From contig NZ_SELP01000007.1 of assembly GCF_004145845.1 (NCBI RefSeq), positions 1 through 64,000 on the forward strand: a stretch of DNA of 64,000 bases, in the 5' to 3' direction. Source of the stretch: Loktanella sp. IMCC34160. GTDB taxonomy: Bacteria > Pseudomonadota > Alphaproteobacteria > Rhodobacterales > Rhodobacteraceae. Position numbers and translations under genes: made by a program. Position 1 is the first letter of the stretch. Every line of letters starts with the position of its first letter. Shown piece by piece: positions 34,029-42,393 of this stretch. The notes under the pieces are model-generated. The model saw nothing but the letters and a program-made list of their open reading frames with translations, was not told the DNA's origin and did no database searches.

Positions 34029-35021
34029 ATGGTTATCGCAATCAAAGACAAGTTCATCTGGGACAGCTGGTATGTCCATGACGGAGACCTGTGGCACGGG
34101 TATTTCCTTCAGGCCCCGCGCAGCATCGGCGATCCCGAGCTTCGGCATTGGAACGTCACCTACGGGCACGCGACCAGCCGCGACCTGACCAACTGGACCC
34201 ATCTGGGCACCACCTTTGCGCCCACCGAAGGGCCTGCTTGGGACGATCTGACGACCTGGACCGGATCCGTGGTGCGCGGCGATGACGACCTCTGGCATCT
34301 CTACTATACTGGCACGTCCAAAGCCGAAAACGGGCTTTACCAACGGATTGGTCATGCGACCTCGACCGACCTGCACAACTGGTCGCGGATCGGCGATGGG
34401 AAAATCCTCGACCTGAATGGTCCGAACGCGGTCCACTATGAGGTCAGCATGGATGACTCGGTCTGGCACGACCGGGCGATGCGCGATCCGTGGGTCATGC
34501 GTGATCCCGATGGCGATGGGTGGCTGATGTATTTCACGGCCCGGTCGCGCGGCATTGCAGAGCCGAACGCCGGTGGCTGCATCGGCTTCGCCACCTCGCC
34601 CGACGGCTATGACTGGACCCTTCAACCGCCGGTCTTCACTGGCGGCTACGGTCAGCTTGAAGTGCCGCAGGTGTTTGAATACGGCGGGCAGTGGTATTGC
34701 TTGTTCTGCACCGCAGCCGATCATTTTTCCATCGAGCAGGCGGCAAAGACCGCGGGCGGCCCGGTGACGGGCAACCACTATCTGATCGCCGACAATCCGC
34801 GCGGTCCGTGGCGCATCGGGCCTGACTTCCTGGACGGGGCGCTTCCCTGCCGCCGCTATGCCGCGCGGATCGTTCGCGATGGCGACCGGCTTCTGATCCT
34901 CGGGTTCGCAGACCGACCGGACGGCGGTGACTTCGTCGGCCACGTCATGGACCCGGAAGAAGTGATCGTCGGGCGCGAAGGCCACCTGCATATCCCTTCG
35001 CAACAGCAAGCAGCGGAGTAG
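34029..35021 (+). CDS. Cytoplasmic five-bladed beta-propeller glycoside hydrolase (GH32/GH68/GH43-like)
   Basis: 330 residues, no signal peptide. Acidic motifs fall in the order expected for beta-fructosidase/GH43-type propellers: Asp12 in FIWDSWY (nucleophile or base), WTGS (77-80), Asp153 in RDP (transition-state stabiliser), and Glu201 in EVPQVFEY (general acid). Repeated blade signatures such as DGWLMYFTARS and GQWYCLFCTA are visible. The RDP and EVP motifs favour the GH32/GH68 clan, so a fructose-containing oligosaccharide is a reasonable guess but not proven. Its place between permease and ATPase genes means it probably cleaves the imported sugar. Confidence 0.7.
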   Translation: MVIAIKDKFIWDSWYVHDGDLWHGYFLQAPRSIGDPELRHWNVTYGHATSRDLTNWTHLGTTFAPTEGPAWDDLTTWTGSVVRGDDDLWHLYYTGTSKAENGLYQRIGHATSTDLHNWSRIGDGKILDLNGPNAVHYEVSMDDSVWHDRAMRDPWVMRDPDGDGWLMYFTARSRGIAEPNAGGCIGFATSPDGYDWTLQPPVFTGGYGQLEVPQVFEYGGQWYCLFCTAADHFSIEQAAKTAGGPVTGNHYLIADNPRGPWRIGPDFLDGALPCRRYAARIVRDGDRLLILGFADRPDGGDFVGHVMDPEEVIVGREGHLHIPSQQQAAE

Positions 35022-35024
35022 AAA

Positions 35025-36092
35025 ATGGCCAATGTCAAATTGCGCAATGTGCGCAAATCCTATGGACCCGTCGAAGTTATCAAAGGCGTCGATATCGACG
35101 TTGAGGATGGTGAATTCGTGGTGTTCGTTGGCCCGTCCGGCTGCGGCAAATCCACCCTGTTGCGGATGATCGCAGGGCTTGAGGATATCACCTCGGGCAC
35201 GCTTGAAATCGACGGGCAGGTTGTGAACGACCTCGAACCGTCCAAGCGCGGGATCGCCATGGTCTTTCAAAGCTATGCAATCTTTCCGCATATGACCGTG
35301 CGCGAAAACGTGGCCTTTGGATTGACCATCAACAAGGCCAGCAAGGCCGAGAAGGAACGGAAAGTCGCAGAGGCCGCGCGCATCCTTCAGATGGAACATC
35401 TTCTGGACCGTCGCCCCTCGGAATTGTCGGGAGGCCAGCGCCAGCGCGTCGCAATCGGCCGCGCCATCGTGCGCGACCCCAAGGTCTTTCTTTTCGACGA
35501 ACCCCTTTCCAACCTCGACGCCGCCCTGCGCATGGACATGCGGATGGAGATCGGCAAGCTGCATCAATCGCTGGCAAGTTCGATGATCTACGTGACCCAC
35601 GATCAGGTTGAGGCGATGACGCTGGCCGACAAGATCGTGGTTCTGAAAGACGGGCAGGTCATGCAGATCGGCGCGCCGATGGAACTGTACCATGAACCCG
35701 CCAACCTCTTTGTTGCGGGCTTCCTCGGGGCGCCGTCGATGAACTTTCTCCGCGTGACGGTTGATGCGATCGACGATCATGGCGTCACCGTCTCCAACTC
35801 GGCGCTTGACCCCGTGACCGTGGCCCACAAGGGGCGCAAATTCACACTGGGGCAGACCGCGACACTGGGCGTGCGTCCGCAGTATCTTGCCCCGGCAGGC
35901 GATGACGGGATGCTGCACGGCAAGGTCATCCTGACCGAACGTCTGGGAAGCGAGACCGTGGTCAACGTGATGCTGAAAGACGGAACCCAACTGGTCGCGG
36001 CGCTGTCAGAAGATGCCATCCTCGACGAAGGGACCGAAGCCAATTTCCGCTTTGACCCGGCGCAGGCACATATCTTCCCCGAGGTGGATTGA
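35025..36092 (+). CDS. Sugar ABC transporter ATPase (MalK/UgpC family)
   Basis: 355 residues. Walker [10 protein letters not shown], signature LSGGQRQRV, Walker [13 protein letters not shown], switch His in [13 protein letters not shown]. The C-terminal region (about 240-355) is the TOBE/OB regulatory domain ([21 protein letters not shown]). It energises the MalF/MalG-type permeases. Start is 3 bp after the glycosidase stop. Last gene of the LacI-led operon. Confidence 0.97.
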   Translation: MANVKLRNVRKSYGPVEVIKGVDIDVEDGEFVVFVGPSGCGKSTLLRMIAGLEDITSGTLEIDGQVVNDLEPSKRGIAMVFQSYAIFPHMTVRENVAFGLTINKASKAEKERKVAEAARILQMEHLLDRRPSELSGGQRQRVAIGRAIVRDPKVFLFDEPLSNLDAALRMDMRMEIGKLHQSLASSMIYVTHDQVEAMTLADKIVVLKDGQVMQIGAPMELYHEPANLFVAGFLGAPSMNFLRVTVDAIDDHGVTVSNSALDPVTVAHKGRKFTLGQTATLGVRPQYLAPAGDDGMLHGKVILTERLGSETVVNVMLKDGTQLVAALSEDAILDEGTEANFRFDPAQAHIFPEVD

Positions 36093-36121
36093 CGAGGCAA
36101 AAGATCCGTCACGGGAATTTC

Positions 36122-36145
36122 GTAGGGCGGCTTTGGCTGCCCTAC
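36122..36145. terminator. Bidirectional terminator hairpin between convergent genes
   Basis: GTAGGGCGGC-tttg-GCTGCCCTAC forms a 10-bp stem with one G-T wobble and a 4-nt loop. It covers the stop codon of the DUF817 gene and lies 29 bp after the ATPase stop. On the plus strand a TTTT follows a few bases later. Confidence 0.65.
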
Positions 36146-36963
36146 CGCGTTTTGCCGGGGGGCGGGACCACGACCGTCACGGTGACGAACGCCACATACA
36201 AAAGCAGATACCAGCTTCCCATTTTTGACAGGCTGGCAAAGGCCTGTGCCGCTGTCCCGGCATAGACCCATGTGCCGGTCAGCGTGCCGATGTTCTCTGC
36301 AACCCAAAGAAAGAAGCTCGACAAAAGCGCCGCCACCGGCATCGGCATGTGATAGCGCCCGCCGACGGTAAACCCGATCCATGTGCGTCCGAAGATCACC
36401 ACCGTTCCCGCGATCAGCAGCCAGCGGATGTCGGGCAGGTAGTGGTGGCTGAAGAAATTCACATAGATCAGCGCCGCCAGCAGGAATGTGACCCAGCGGC
36501 GCGGGTAGGGGGCAAAGGACATGTCGAAGATGCGGATGACGCGGGCAATGAAGCTGCCCACGCTGGCATACATGAACCCCGAAAACAGGGGAACGCCCAG
36601 CAATTTGAACAGGGCCGGTTCGGGATAGCCCCAACTGCCCGCGCCCACCTTGAACCACTCCATCGCGGTGCCGGTCAGGTGGAACAGCAGGATCACCTTC
36701 GCCTCGGTCAGGGTTTCCAGCCGGAACACCAGAAACAGGGCCTGAACGAGAAGCGCAAACAGAAACAGCGTGTCATAGCGGTGGATCGGAAGGGCGTCGA
36801 AATCCACCGTCTTCGACAGGATGATCGCACCCAGCATCAACCCGCCGAACAGCGCGGCCCAGCCCATCTTCAGACCGAACATCACAAATTCGGCCAGCCA
36901 TCCGGGCAGGGCATGGCGCACGGCAGAGCCAAGCGAGCGTTCGATCTGGCGTGTCTGTTTCAT
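36142..36963 (-). CDS. DUF817 family membrane protein
   Basis: 273 residues with about seven to eight membrane segments. Blocks VKVGAGSWGYPE-like (FKVGAGSWGYPEPALFKLLGVPLFSGFMYASVGS) and YVNFFSHHYLPDIRW are characteristic of DUF817, a family of unknown function common in alphaproteobacteria. Conserved Trp, Glu and His residues near the membrane faces suggest a small-molecule or ion role. No operon partner; it lies downstream of glyA with a terminator between them. Confidence 0.88.
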   Translation of the reverse strand: MKQTRQIERSLGSAVRHALPGWLAEFVMFGLKMGWAALFGGLMLGAIILSKTVDFDALPIHRYDTLFLFALLVQALFLVFRLETLTEAKVILLFHLTGTAMEWFKVGAGSWGYPEPALFKLLGVPLFSGFMYASVGSFIARVIRIFDMSFAPYPRRWVTFLLAALIYVNFFSHHYLPDIRWLLIAGTVVIFGRTWIGFTVGGRYHMPMPVAALLSSFFLWVAENIGTLTGTWVYAGTAAQAFASLSKMGSWYLLLYVAFVTVTVVVPPPGKTR

Positions 36964-36979
36964 GGGCTGGAAAGAACCA

Positions 36980-37010
36980 CGGGCCGCCCCTGTTTTCCAG
37001 AGGCGGCCCG
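36980..37010 (-). terminator. glyA terminator
   Basis: Perfect 9-bp GC-rich stem CGGGCCGCC/GGCGGCCCG with a 13-nt loop, 25 bp after the glyA stop. The following minus-strand bases are only moderately T-rich. Confidence 0.65.
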
Positions 37011-37034
37011 CGAAATTCTGTCTGCGTCAGCCGA

Positions 37035-38330
37035 TCAGAGGTTCGGGTACAGCGGGAAGGTCTCGCACAGGGCTTCAACCTCGGCTTTCACCTTGGCTTC
37101 GATCTCGGCGTTGCCCTCTTCACCATTGGCGGCCAGCCCGTCGACCACTTCGACGATCCAGTCGGCGATCTGGCGGAACTCGGCCTCGGTAAAGCCGCGG
37201 GTGGTGCCAGCCGGGGTGCCCAGACGGATGCCCGAGGTCACGGTCGGCTTTTCCGGGTCAAAGGGGATGCCGTTCTTGTTGGTGGTGATGTTGGCCCGGC
37301 CAAGTGCCTTTTCGGTGGCGTTGCCCTTCACGCCCTTGGGGCGCAGGTCAACCAGCATGACGTGGCTGTCGGTGCCGCCGGTGACGATGTCCAGACCGCC
37401 TTTCATCAGCTGGTCGGCCAGCGCCTTGGCGTTCTTGACGACCTGTTCCTGATACAGCTTGAACTCGGGGCGCAGCGCCTCGCCAAAGGCGACGGCCTTG
37501 GCCGCGATCACATGCATCAGCGGGCCGCCCTGAATGCCCGGGAAGATGGCCGAGTTGACCTTCTTGGCGATATCTTCGTCGTTGGTGAAGATGGCGCCGC
37601 CACGCGGGCCGCGCAGGGTCTTGTGGGTGGTGGTGGTGGCCACATGGGCATGCGGGAAGGGCGAGGGGTAAAGGCCCGCCGCGACCAGACCGGCAAAGTG
37701 GGCCATGTCAACCATCAGGTAGGCACCGACGCTGTCGGCAATCTCGCGCATCCGGGCAAAGTCGATGATGCGCGGAATGGCGGAGCCGCCGGCGATGATC
37801 ATCTTCGGCTGGTGTTCGGTGGCCAGCGCGGCGATCTGGTCATAGTCGATCTGGCTGTCCTGCTGGCGCACGCCGTATTGCACGGCATTGAACCATTTGC
37901 CCGACTGGTTCGGCTTGGCGCCGTGGGTCAGGTGGCCGCCCGCGTCGAGCGACATGCCCAGAATGGTGTCTCCCGGCGTCAGCAACGCCTGAAACACGCC
38001 CTGGTTCGCCTGCGAGCCCGAGTTCGGCTGAACGTTCGCAAAGGCGCAGTCGAACAGTTGGCAGGACCGTTCGATGGCCAGGTTTTCGGCCACATCCACA
38101 AACTCGCACCCGCCATAGTAGCGGCGGCCCGGATAGCCTTCGGCGTATTTGTTGGTCATGACAGAGCCTTGGGCTTCCATCACGGCGGCGGAAACGATGT
38201 TTTCACTGGCGATCAGTTCGATCTCGTGGCGCTGACGGCCCAGTTCGCCGGTGATTGCGCCGAACAGTTCGGGGTCACGGGAAGACAGGCTTTCGGTGAA
38301 AAAGCCCGAGTCGCGGGTGGTGGCGTTCAT
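37035..38330 (-). CDS. glyA: Serine hydroxymethyltransferase
   Basis: 431 residues, usual family length. It converts serine and tetrahydrofolate to glycine and 5,10-methylene-tetrahydrofolate in the cytoplasm. PLP lysine Lys237 lies in [14 protein letters not shown]. Other family blocks are LIASENIVS (39-47), the [15 protein letters not shown] region (60-74) and the QPNSGSQAN loop. The start is preceded by AAGGACA. Divergent from nadK. Confidence 0.98.
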   Translation of the reverse strand: MNATTRDSGFFTESLSSRDPELFGAITGELGRQRHEIELIASENIVSAAVMEAQGSVMTNKYAEGYPGRRYYGGCEFVDVAENLAIERSCQLFDCAFANVQPNSGSQANQGVFQALLTPGDTILGMSLDAGGHLTHGAKPNQSGKWFNAVQYGVRQQDSQIDYDQIAALATEHQPKMIIAGGSAIPRIIDFARMREIADSVGAYLMVDMAHFAGLVAAGLYPSPFPHAHVATTTTHKTLRGPRGGAIFTNDEDIAKKVNSAIFPGIQGGPLMHVIAAKAVAFGEALRPEFKLYQEQVVKNAKALADQLMKGGLDIVTGGTDSHVMLVDLRPKGVKGNATEKALGRANITTNKNGIPFDPEKPTVTSGIRLGTPAGTTRGFTEAEFRQIADWIVEVVDGLAANGEEGNAEIEAKVKAEVEALCETFPLYPNL

Positions 38331-38506
38331 CGCTGGTGTCCTTGTCCCAGGGTGGAGGTTGGCGGATCAATAGGGGTAAGTTTCCTATAGGAAAACCCTC
38401 AATGCGACTTCTTTTCCGGGTTTGCCGCCATTTGCCGCATCTCTTAGGCGACTTGCGTTTCCTTTCCGCAAAGGCCAACACTTTTGGAAACCTTCAAGGA
38501 CTGCAG

Positions 38507-39274
38507 ATGGCCGCCAAACCAAGAGTTTCATTCGTCACAAGTGACAGCCCGCCCGCACAAGAGGCGTTCGAGGCGCTGGTCGCGCGTTATGGCAACCATC
38601 CGCTGGACAAGGCAGAGGTCATCGTGGCGCTGGGGGGGGACGGTTTCATGTTGCAAACCCTGCACGCCACGCAGGACAACCCCGCCCCTGTCTATGGGAT
38701 GAACCGGGGCACCGTCGGCTTTCTGATGAACGAATACCACGAGGATGACCTGTTCTTTCGGCTGGCCGCCGCGGAAGAGGAGATTATCAACCCGCTGTCG
38801 ATGGTCGCGACCTGTCGCGACGGATCGGTGCACCGGGCGTTGGCGATCAACGAAGTGTCCCTGCTGCGGGCGGGACCGCAGGCGGCGAAACTGCGGATCA
38901 CCATCGACGGGCGGCTGCGCCTGACTGAACTGGTATGCGACGGCGCGCTGGTGGCCACGCCCGCCGGGTCGACCGCCTATAACTACTCTGCCCACGGTCC
39001 GATCCTGCCGATCGGGGCAGATGTTCTGGCACTGACAGCGATGGCGGCCTTCCGGCCCCGGCGCTGGCGCGGGGCGCTGCTGCCAAAATCGGCAGAGGTG
39101 CAGTTCGACGTGATCGACCCCGACAAACGGCCCGTTATGGCTGATGCCGACAGCCGGTCGGTCAAGGATGTCGTGAAGGTGGAAATCCGCTCCGAGCCCA
39201 GCATCCAGCACCGTCTCCTGTTCGATCCCGGCCACGGGCTGGAGGAAAGGCTGATCTCGGAGCAGTTCGTTTGA
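38507..39274 (+). CDS. nadK: NAD kinase
   Basis: 255 residues from the ATG at 38507, which follows AAGGA; the frame upstream to 38336 lacks homology. It phosphorylates NAD to NADP. Motifs: ALGGDGFML (41-49), ALNE equivalent AINEV (113-117), and adenine-binding TPAGSTAYNYSAHGP (151-165). The shortened N-terminus is normal for alphaproteobacterial NadK. Divergent from glyA and convergent with the YegP-like gene, whose stop is 4 bp away. Confidence 0.97.
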   Translation: MAAKPRVSFVTSDSPPAQEAFEALVARYGNHPLDKAEVIVALGGDGFMLQTLHATQDNPAPVYGMNRGTVGFLMNEYHEDDLFFRLAAAEEEIINPLSMVATCRDGSVHRALAINEVSLLRAGPQAAKLRITIDGRLRLTELVCDGALVATPAGSTAYNYSAHGPILPIGADVLALTAMAAFRPRRWRGALLPKSAEVQFDVIDPDKRPVMADADSRSVKDVVKVEIRSEPSIQHRLLFDPGHGLEERLISEQFV

Positions 39275-39278
39275 CGGA

Positions 39279-39614
39279 TCAGGCGGTCTGATCGTCCAGC
39301 TTGGCGTCGGGCGCGTTCTTCTTGACCGACTCGATCCCGTTGTCCCGGCCCGAGGTCGATGTGTAGCTTTCCGAGGTGCCGATCACCTGACCGTTCGTGG
39401 CCTTGAGGTTGAACATATGGCCGCCCGACTTGGTTTCCTTGCGCTCATAGCGCTTGTCGTCGGGGGCATTCTTGCGGACCGACGCGATGCCGTTCTCGCA
39501 GCTTGCCTTCGCCTTGTAGCCTTCGCTGGCCAGAATGATCTCGCCGTTGCCTGCCTTCAGGCGAAACCGGAATTCCCCGGCCTTGTCCTTGTAGATTTCA
39601 AACTTCCCTGCCAC
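39279..39614 (-). CDS. YegP/DUF1508 family protein (two tandem repeats)
   Basis: 111 residues made of two copies of the DUF1508 fold: FEIYKDKAGEFRFRLKAGNGEIILASEGY then HMFNLKATNGQVIGTSESY in outline. Each ends with a CENGI/RDNGI-SVRKNAPD motif. Members form a small intertwined beta dimer; function unclear, sometimes linked to stress. Monocistronic by position. Confidence 0.92.
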   Translation of the reverse strand: MAGKFEIYKDKAGEFRFRLKAGNGEIILASEGYKAKASCENGIASVRKNAPDDKRYERKETKSGGHMFNLKATNGQVIGTSESYTSTSGRDNGIESVKKNAPDAKLDDQTA

Positions 39615-39732
39615 GTGAAACTCCTATGGTGCGATAAATACGTGGCCGCAGTATTGGGCGACATGGCCCATAGCGCAAGCATTCGAATGGCCCCGGGGGC
39701 CAGTAAAGGCGGGCTGACCCGGCAGCTATGGT

Positions 39733-40152
39733 TTAGCTGAAGCTGATAACAGCCATGATCACGGTAAAAATGGCAGACAGCAGGGCGATCCGGCCCAACC
39801 CCTCCATCGTTGCCGCGGCTGGGGGCTGTCCCTTCGCCATCGCCCGGCGCTTGACCACCTGCATTGCCAGAAGGGCAAGCGTCAGGGTAACAACCCCGGC
39901 CATTTTATAGGTGAAGGCGGCGGGCATGGCCGCGTATCCGCCGTGGTCCGCGACCATCCAGATGCCGGTGATCCACAGCAGAATGATCGCGCCAAAGCCG
40001 ATATCGCCGACCCGCGACTGGACCTTGCCCACATGTCCGGCAATGGCCGGATCAGCGCCTTTCGTCATCCCCGCCATGACAGCGGTCGCTGCCCCGCCAC
40101 CGATGCCCACGGCCAGCGACAGGTAGTGCAGTGTCAGAAGTGTCGTTTCCAT
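39733..40152 (-). CDS. Small four-helix membrane protein
   Basis: 139 residues from the ATG at 40152. Four hydrophobic segments (about 5-25, 48-68, 78-98, 116-136). The pattern LHYLSLAVGIGGGAATAVM plus the GDIGFGAIILLWITGIWM block resembles the DUF2269/CopD-like group of small membrane proteins, but assignment is uncertain. The upstream frame to 40248 is not protein-like. Confidence 0.65.
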   Translation of the reverse strand: METTLLTLHYLSLAVGIGGGAATAVMAGMTKGADPAIAGHVGKVQSRVGDIGFGAIILLWITGIWMVADHGGYAAMPAAFTYKMAGVVTLTLALLAMQVVKRRAMAKGQPPAAATMEGLGRIALLSAIFTVIMAVISFS

Positions 40153-40234
40153 GATCGTCCCTCCCATCCATACCGAAGGGTAGGGCGGGGCGGGCCCATG
40201 TGGCAACGGGAACAATAGTTTGCCCTGAAACAGC

Positions 40235-40261
40235 GTCGGGCGGCCCAACGGACCGCCCGAC
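40235..40261 (-). terminator. prpE terminator
   Basis: Perfect 9-bp stem GTCGGGCGG/CCGCCCGAC with a 9-nt loop, 20 bp after the prpE stop on the minus strand. A short TGTTTC follows, so the T run is weak. Confidence 0.65.
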
Positions 40262-40280
40262 CCATTTGCGTCGTCGAGGA

Positions 40281-42173
40281 TCAGGCCTTGGCGTAGCCGA
40301 GGGTCTGAAGCGCCTCGCGGATTTCATCCAGGATCGCCGGGTCGTCGATGGTGGCGGGCATTTTATAGTCCTGACCGTCCGCGATCTTGACCATGATCCC
40401 GCGCAGGATCTTGCCCGACCGGGTCTTGGGCAGCCGGTCCACCACCACGGCCAGCTTGAAGGCCGCAACCGGGCCGATCTTGTCGCGCACCAGCTTCACC
40501 ACCTCCTTGACCACCTCGTCATGCGGGCGGTCACAGCCTTTGTTCAGGCAGAGGAACCCCATGGGCAGCTGCCCTTTCAACTCGTCGCTGACGCCAATCA
40601 CCGCGCATTCGGCAACGTCGGGGTGGGCGGCCAGAACTTCCTCCATCCCACCCGTCGACAGGCGGTGTCCGGCCACGTTGATGACGTCATCGGTGCGGGC
40701 CATGATGTAAAGATAGCCGTCTTCGTCGATCATGCCCGCGTCGCCGGTTTCGTAGTAACCGGGGAAGGTGGTCAGATAGGATTTGCGATACCGGTCCTCG
40801 GCGTTCCACAGGGTCGGCAGGGTGCCCGGCGGCAGGGGCAGTTTCACCGCGATAGCGCCCAGTTCGCCCGGTTTCATCGGATGGCCGCCTTCGTCAAGGA
40901 TTTGCACGTCATAGCCCGGCATCGCCACGGTGGGCGACCCGATCTTGACCGGAAGCGCCTCGATCCCCGCGGGGTTCCCGGCGATGGTCCAGCCGGTCTC
41001 GGTCTGCCACCAATGGTCGTAGACGGGAACGTTCATCACCCGCTGCGCCCATTCGATGGTGTCCGGGTCGGCCCGTTCGCCCGCCAGATACAGCGCCCGC
41101 AGGCAGGAGATGTCGAAATCCTTGATCATCTCGCCCTTGGGATCGTCCCGCTTGATCGCGCGGAAGGCGGTCGGCGCGGTGAAGAAGCTGCGCACGTTAT
41201 GTTCCGAAATGACCCGCCAGAAGGTCGATGCATCGGGGGTGCCCACCGGCTTGCCTTCGAAGACAACCGTCGTGTTGCCGTGGATCAGCGGCCCATAGCA
41301 GATGTAGGAATGGCCCACGACCCAGCCCACGTCGGACGCGGCCCAGAACACATCGCCCGGATCGACATTGTAGATCGCCTTCATCGTCCAGTTCAGCGCC
41401 ACCAGATGGCCAGCCGTCGGACGAACAACGCCCTTGGGTGCGCCCGTGGTGCCAGACGTATAAAGGATATAGGCCGGGTGGTCGCCTTCGACCGGGACGC
41501 AATCGGCCGGGGCAACGCCCTCTTGTGCGGCGAACCAGTCCACATCGCGGCCCTCAACCAATTCTGAAGGGCTTTGCTCGCGCTGGAAGATGACGCAGAA
41601 CTCCGGCTTGTGGCTGGCGGCGTCAATCGCGCCGTCAAGAAGCGGTTTGTAGTCAACCACGCGGCCCGGCTCGATCCCGCACGATGCGGCGATGATCGCC
41701 TTTGGTTTGGCGTCGTCGATCCGGACGGCCAACTCGTTGGCGGCAAACCCGCCGAAGACAACGGAATGGATCGCCCCGATCCGCGAACAAGCGAGCATCG
41801 CCACCAGCGCCTCTGGCACCATCGGCATGTAGATGATGACCCGGTCACCCTTGGTCACACCGCGCGCGGCCAGCGCCCCGGCAAGGCCCGCGACCTTGTC
41901 CTTCAGTTCGGCAAAGGTGATCTGGTCCTTCACACCGGTGATCGGGCTGTCATAAATGATCGCCGCCTGATCGGCGCGGCCGTTTTCGACGTGGCGGTCG
42001 ACCGCGTTGTAGCAGGTGTTCACGCGGGCATCGGTGAACCATTCATACAGCGGCGCATTCGTATCGTTCAGCGCCTTGGTCGGCGGGGTGTCCCAGTCAA
42101 TCGCCTTGGCCTGTTCCATCCAGAACCCCTCGGGGTCGGCCTTCCAGCTGTCATAGACGTCCTTGTAACCCAT
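40281..42173 (-). CDS. prpE: Propionyl-CoA synthetase (acyl-CoA ligase)
   Basis: 630 residues from the ATG at 42173, preceded by GAGGAGGAG. AMP-forming ligase: it activates propionate (and acetate less well) with ATP and CoA. Motifs are the nucleotide loop YTSGTTGAPKGVVR, WWQTETGW, and the acetylatable lysine in KTRSGKILRG. The N-terminal YDSWKADPEGFWMEQAKAIDWD block is typical of PrpE rather than Acs. A cluster of TGCAAA/TTTGCA boxes lies just upstream, suggesting control by a short-chain acyl-CoA regulator. Confidence 0.93.
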   Translation of the reverse strand: MGYKDVYDSWKADPEGFWMEQAKAIDWDTPPTKALNDTNAPLYEWFTDARVNTCYNAVDRHVENGRADQAAIIYDSPITGVKDQITFAELKDKVAGLAGALAARGVTKGDRVIIYMPMVPEALVAMLACSRIGAIHSVVFGGFAANELAVRIDDAKPKAIIAASCGIEPGRVVDYKPLLDGAIDAASHKPEFCVIFQREQSPSELVEGRDVDWFAAQEGVAPADCVPVEGDHPAYILYTSGTTGAPKGVVRPTAGHLVALNWTMKAIYNVDPGDVFWAASDVGWVVGHSYICYGPLIHGNTTVVFEGKPVGTPDASTFWRVISEHNVRSFFTAPTAFRAIKRDDPKGEMIKDFDISCLRALYLAGERADPDTIEWAQRVMNVPVYDHWWQTETGWTIAGNPAGIEALPVKIGSPTVAMPGYDVQILDEGGHPMKPGELGAIAVKLPLPPGTLPTLWNAEDRYRKSYLTTFPGYYETGDAGMIDEDGYLYIMARTDDVINVAGHRLSTGGMEEVLAAHPDVAECAVIGVSDELKGQLPMGFLCLNKGCDRPHDEVVKEVVKLVRDKIGPVAAFKLAVVVDRLPKTRSGKILRGIMVKIADGQDYKMPATIDDPAILDEIREALQTLGYAKA

Positions 42174-42269
42174 GTGCTGTCTCCTCCTCAGCGTTGGAAA
42201 TGTGTTACGCGGGGGGGTGCGACGCGGGCAAGCGCCATGGCAGGGGCAGCGGCAGATTGGCGCAGAAAA

Positions 42270-42379
42270 TTTGCAGAAATCGCCGCTCGGGCCTGCAAAC
42301 TTTTGCAAACCCGTTGCGGACGGGCAGGATTTGCAGCCCGCGATGCGCGTTCTGCAAATCTGCAAATCTACGTTTGCGA
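42270..42379 (-). promoter_or_regulatory. Cluster of TTTGCAAA-type boxes upstream of prpE
   Basis: Seven TTTGC/GCAAA elements lie within about 110 bp: TTTGCA (42270), TGCAAA (42294), a perfect palindrome TTTGCAAA (42302-42309), TTTGCA (42330), TGCAAA (42353), TGCAAA (42361) and TTTGCG (42373). Paired TTTGCAAA motifs are the known recognition sequence of the ScfR family (PccR/RamB type) that controls propionate and acetate metabolism. Placement next to prpE fits. Confidence 0.65.
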
Positions 42380-42393
42380 AACCCGAGTCGCGA

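Noticed and set aside
33123-35990. A 955-codon open frame antisense to the permease, glycosidase and ATPase genes
   Set aside because: Shadow of GC-rich coding DNA; the plus-strand genes have clear family motifs and ribosome sites, while the antisense product has no domain.
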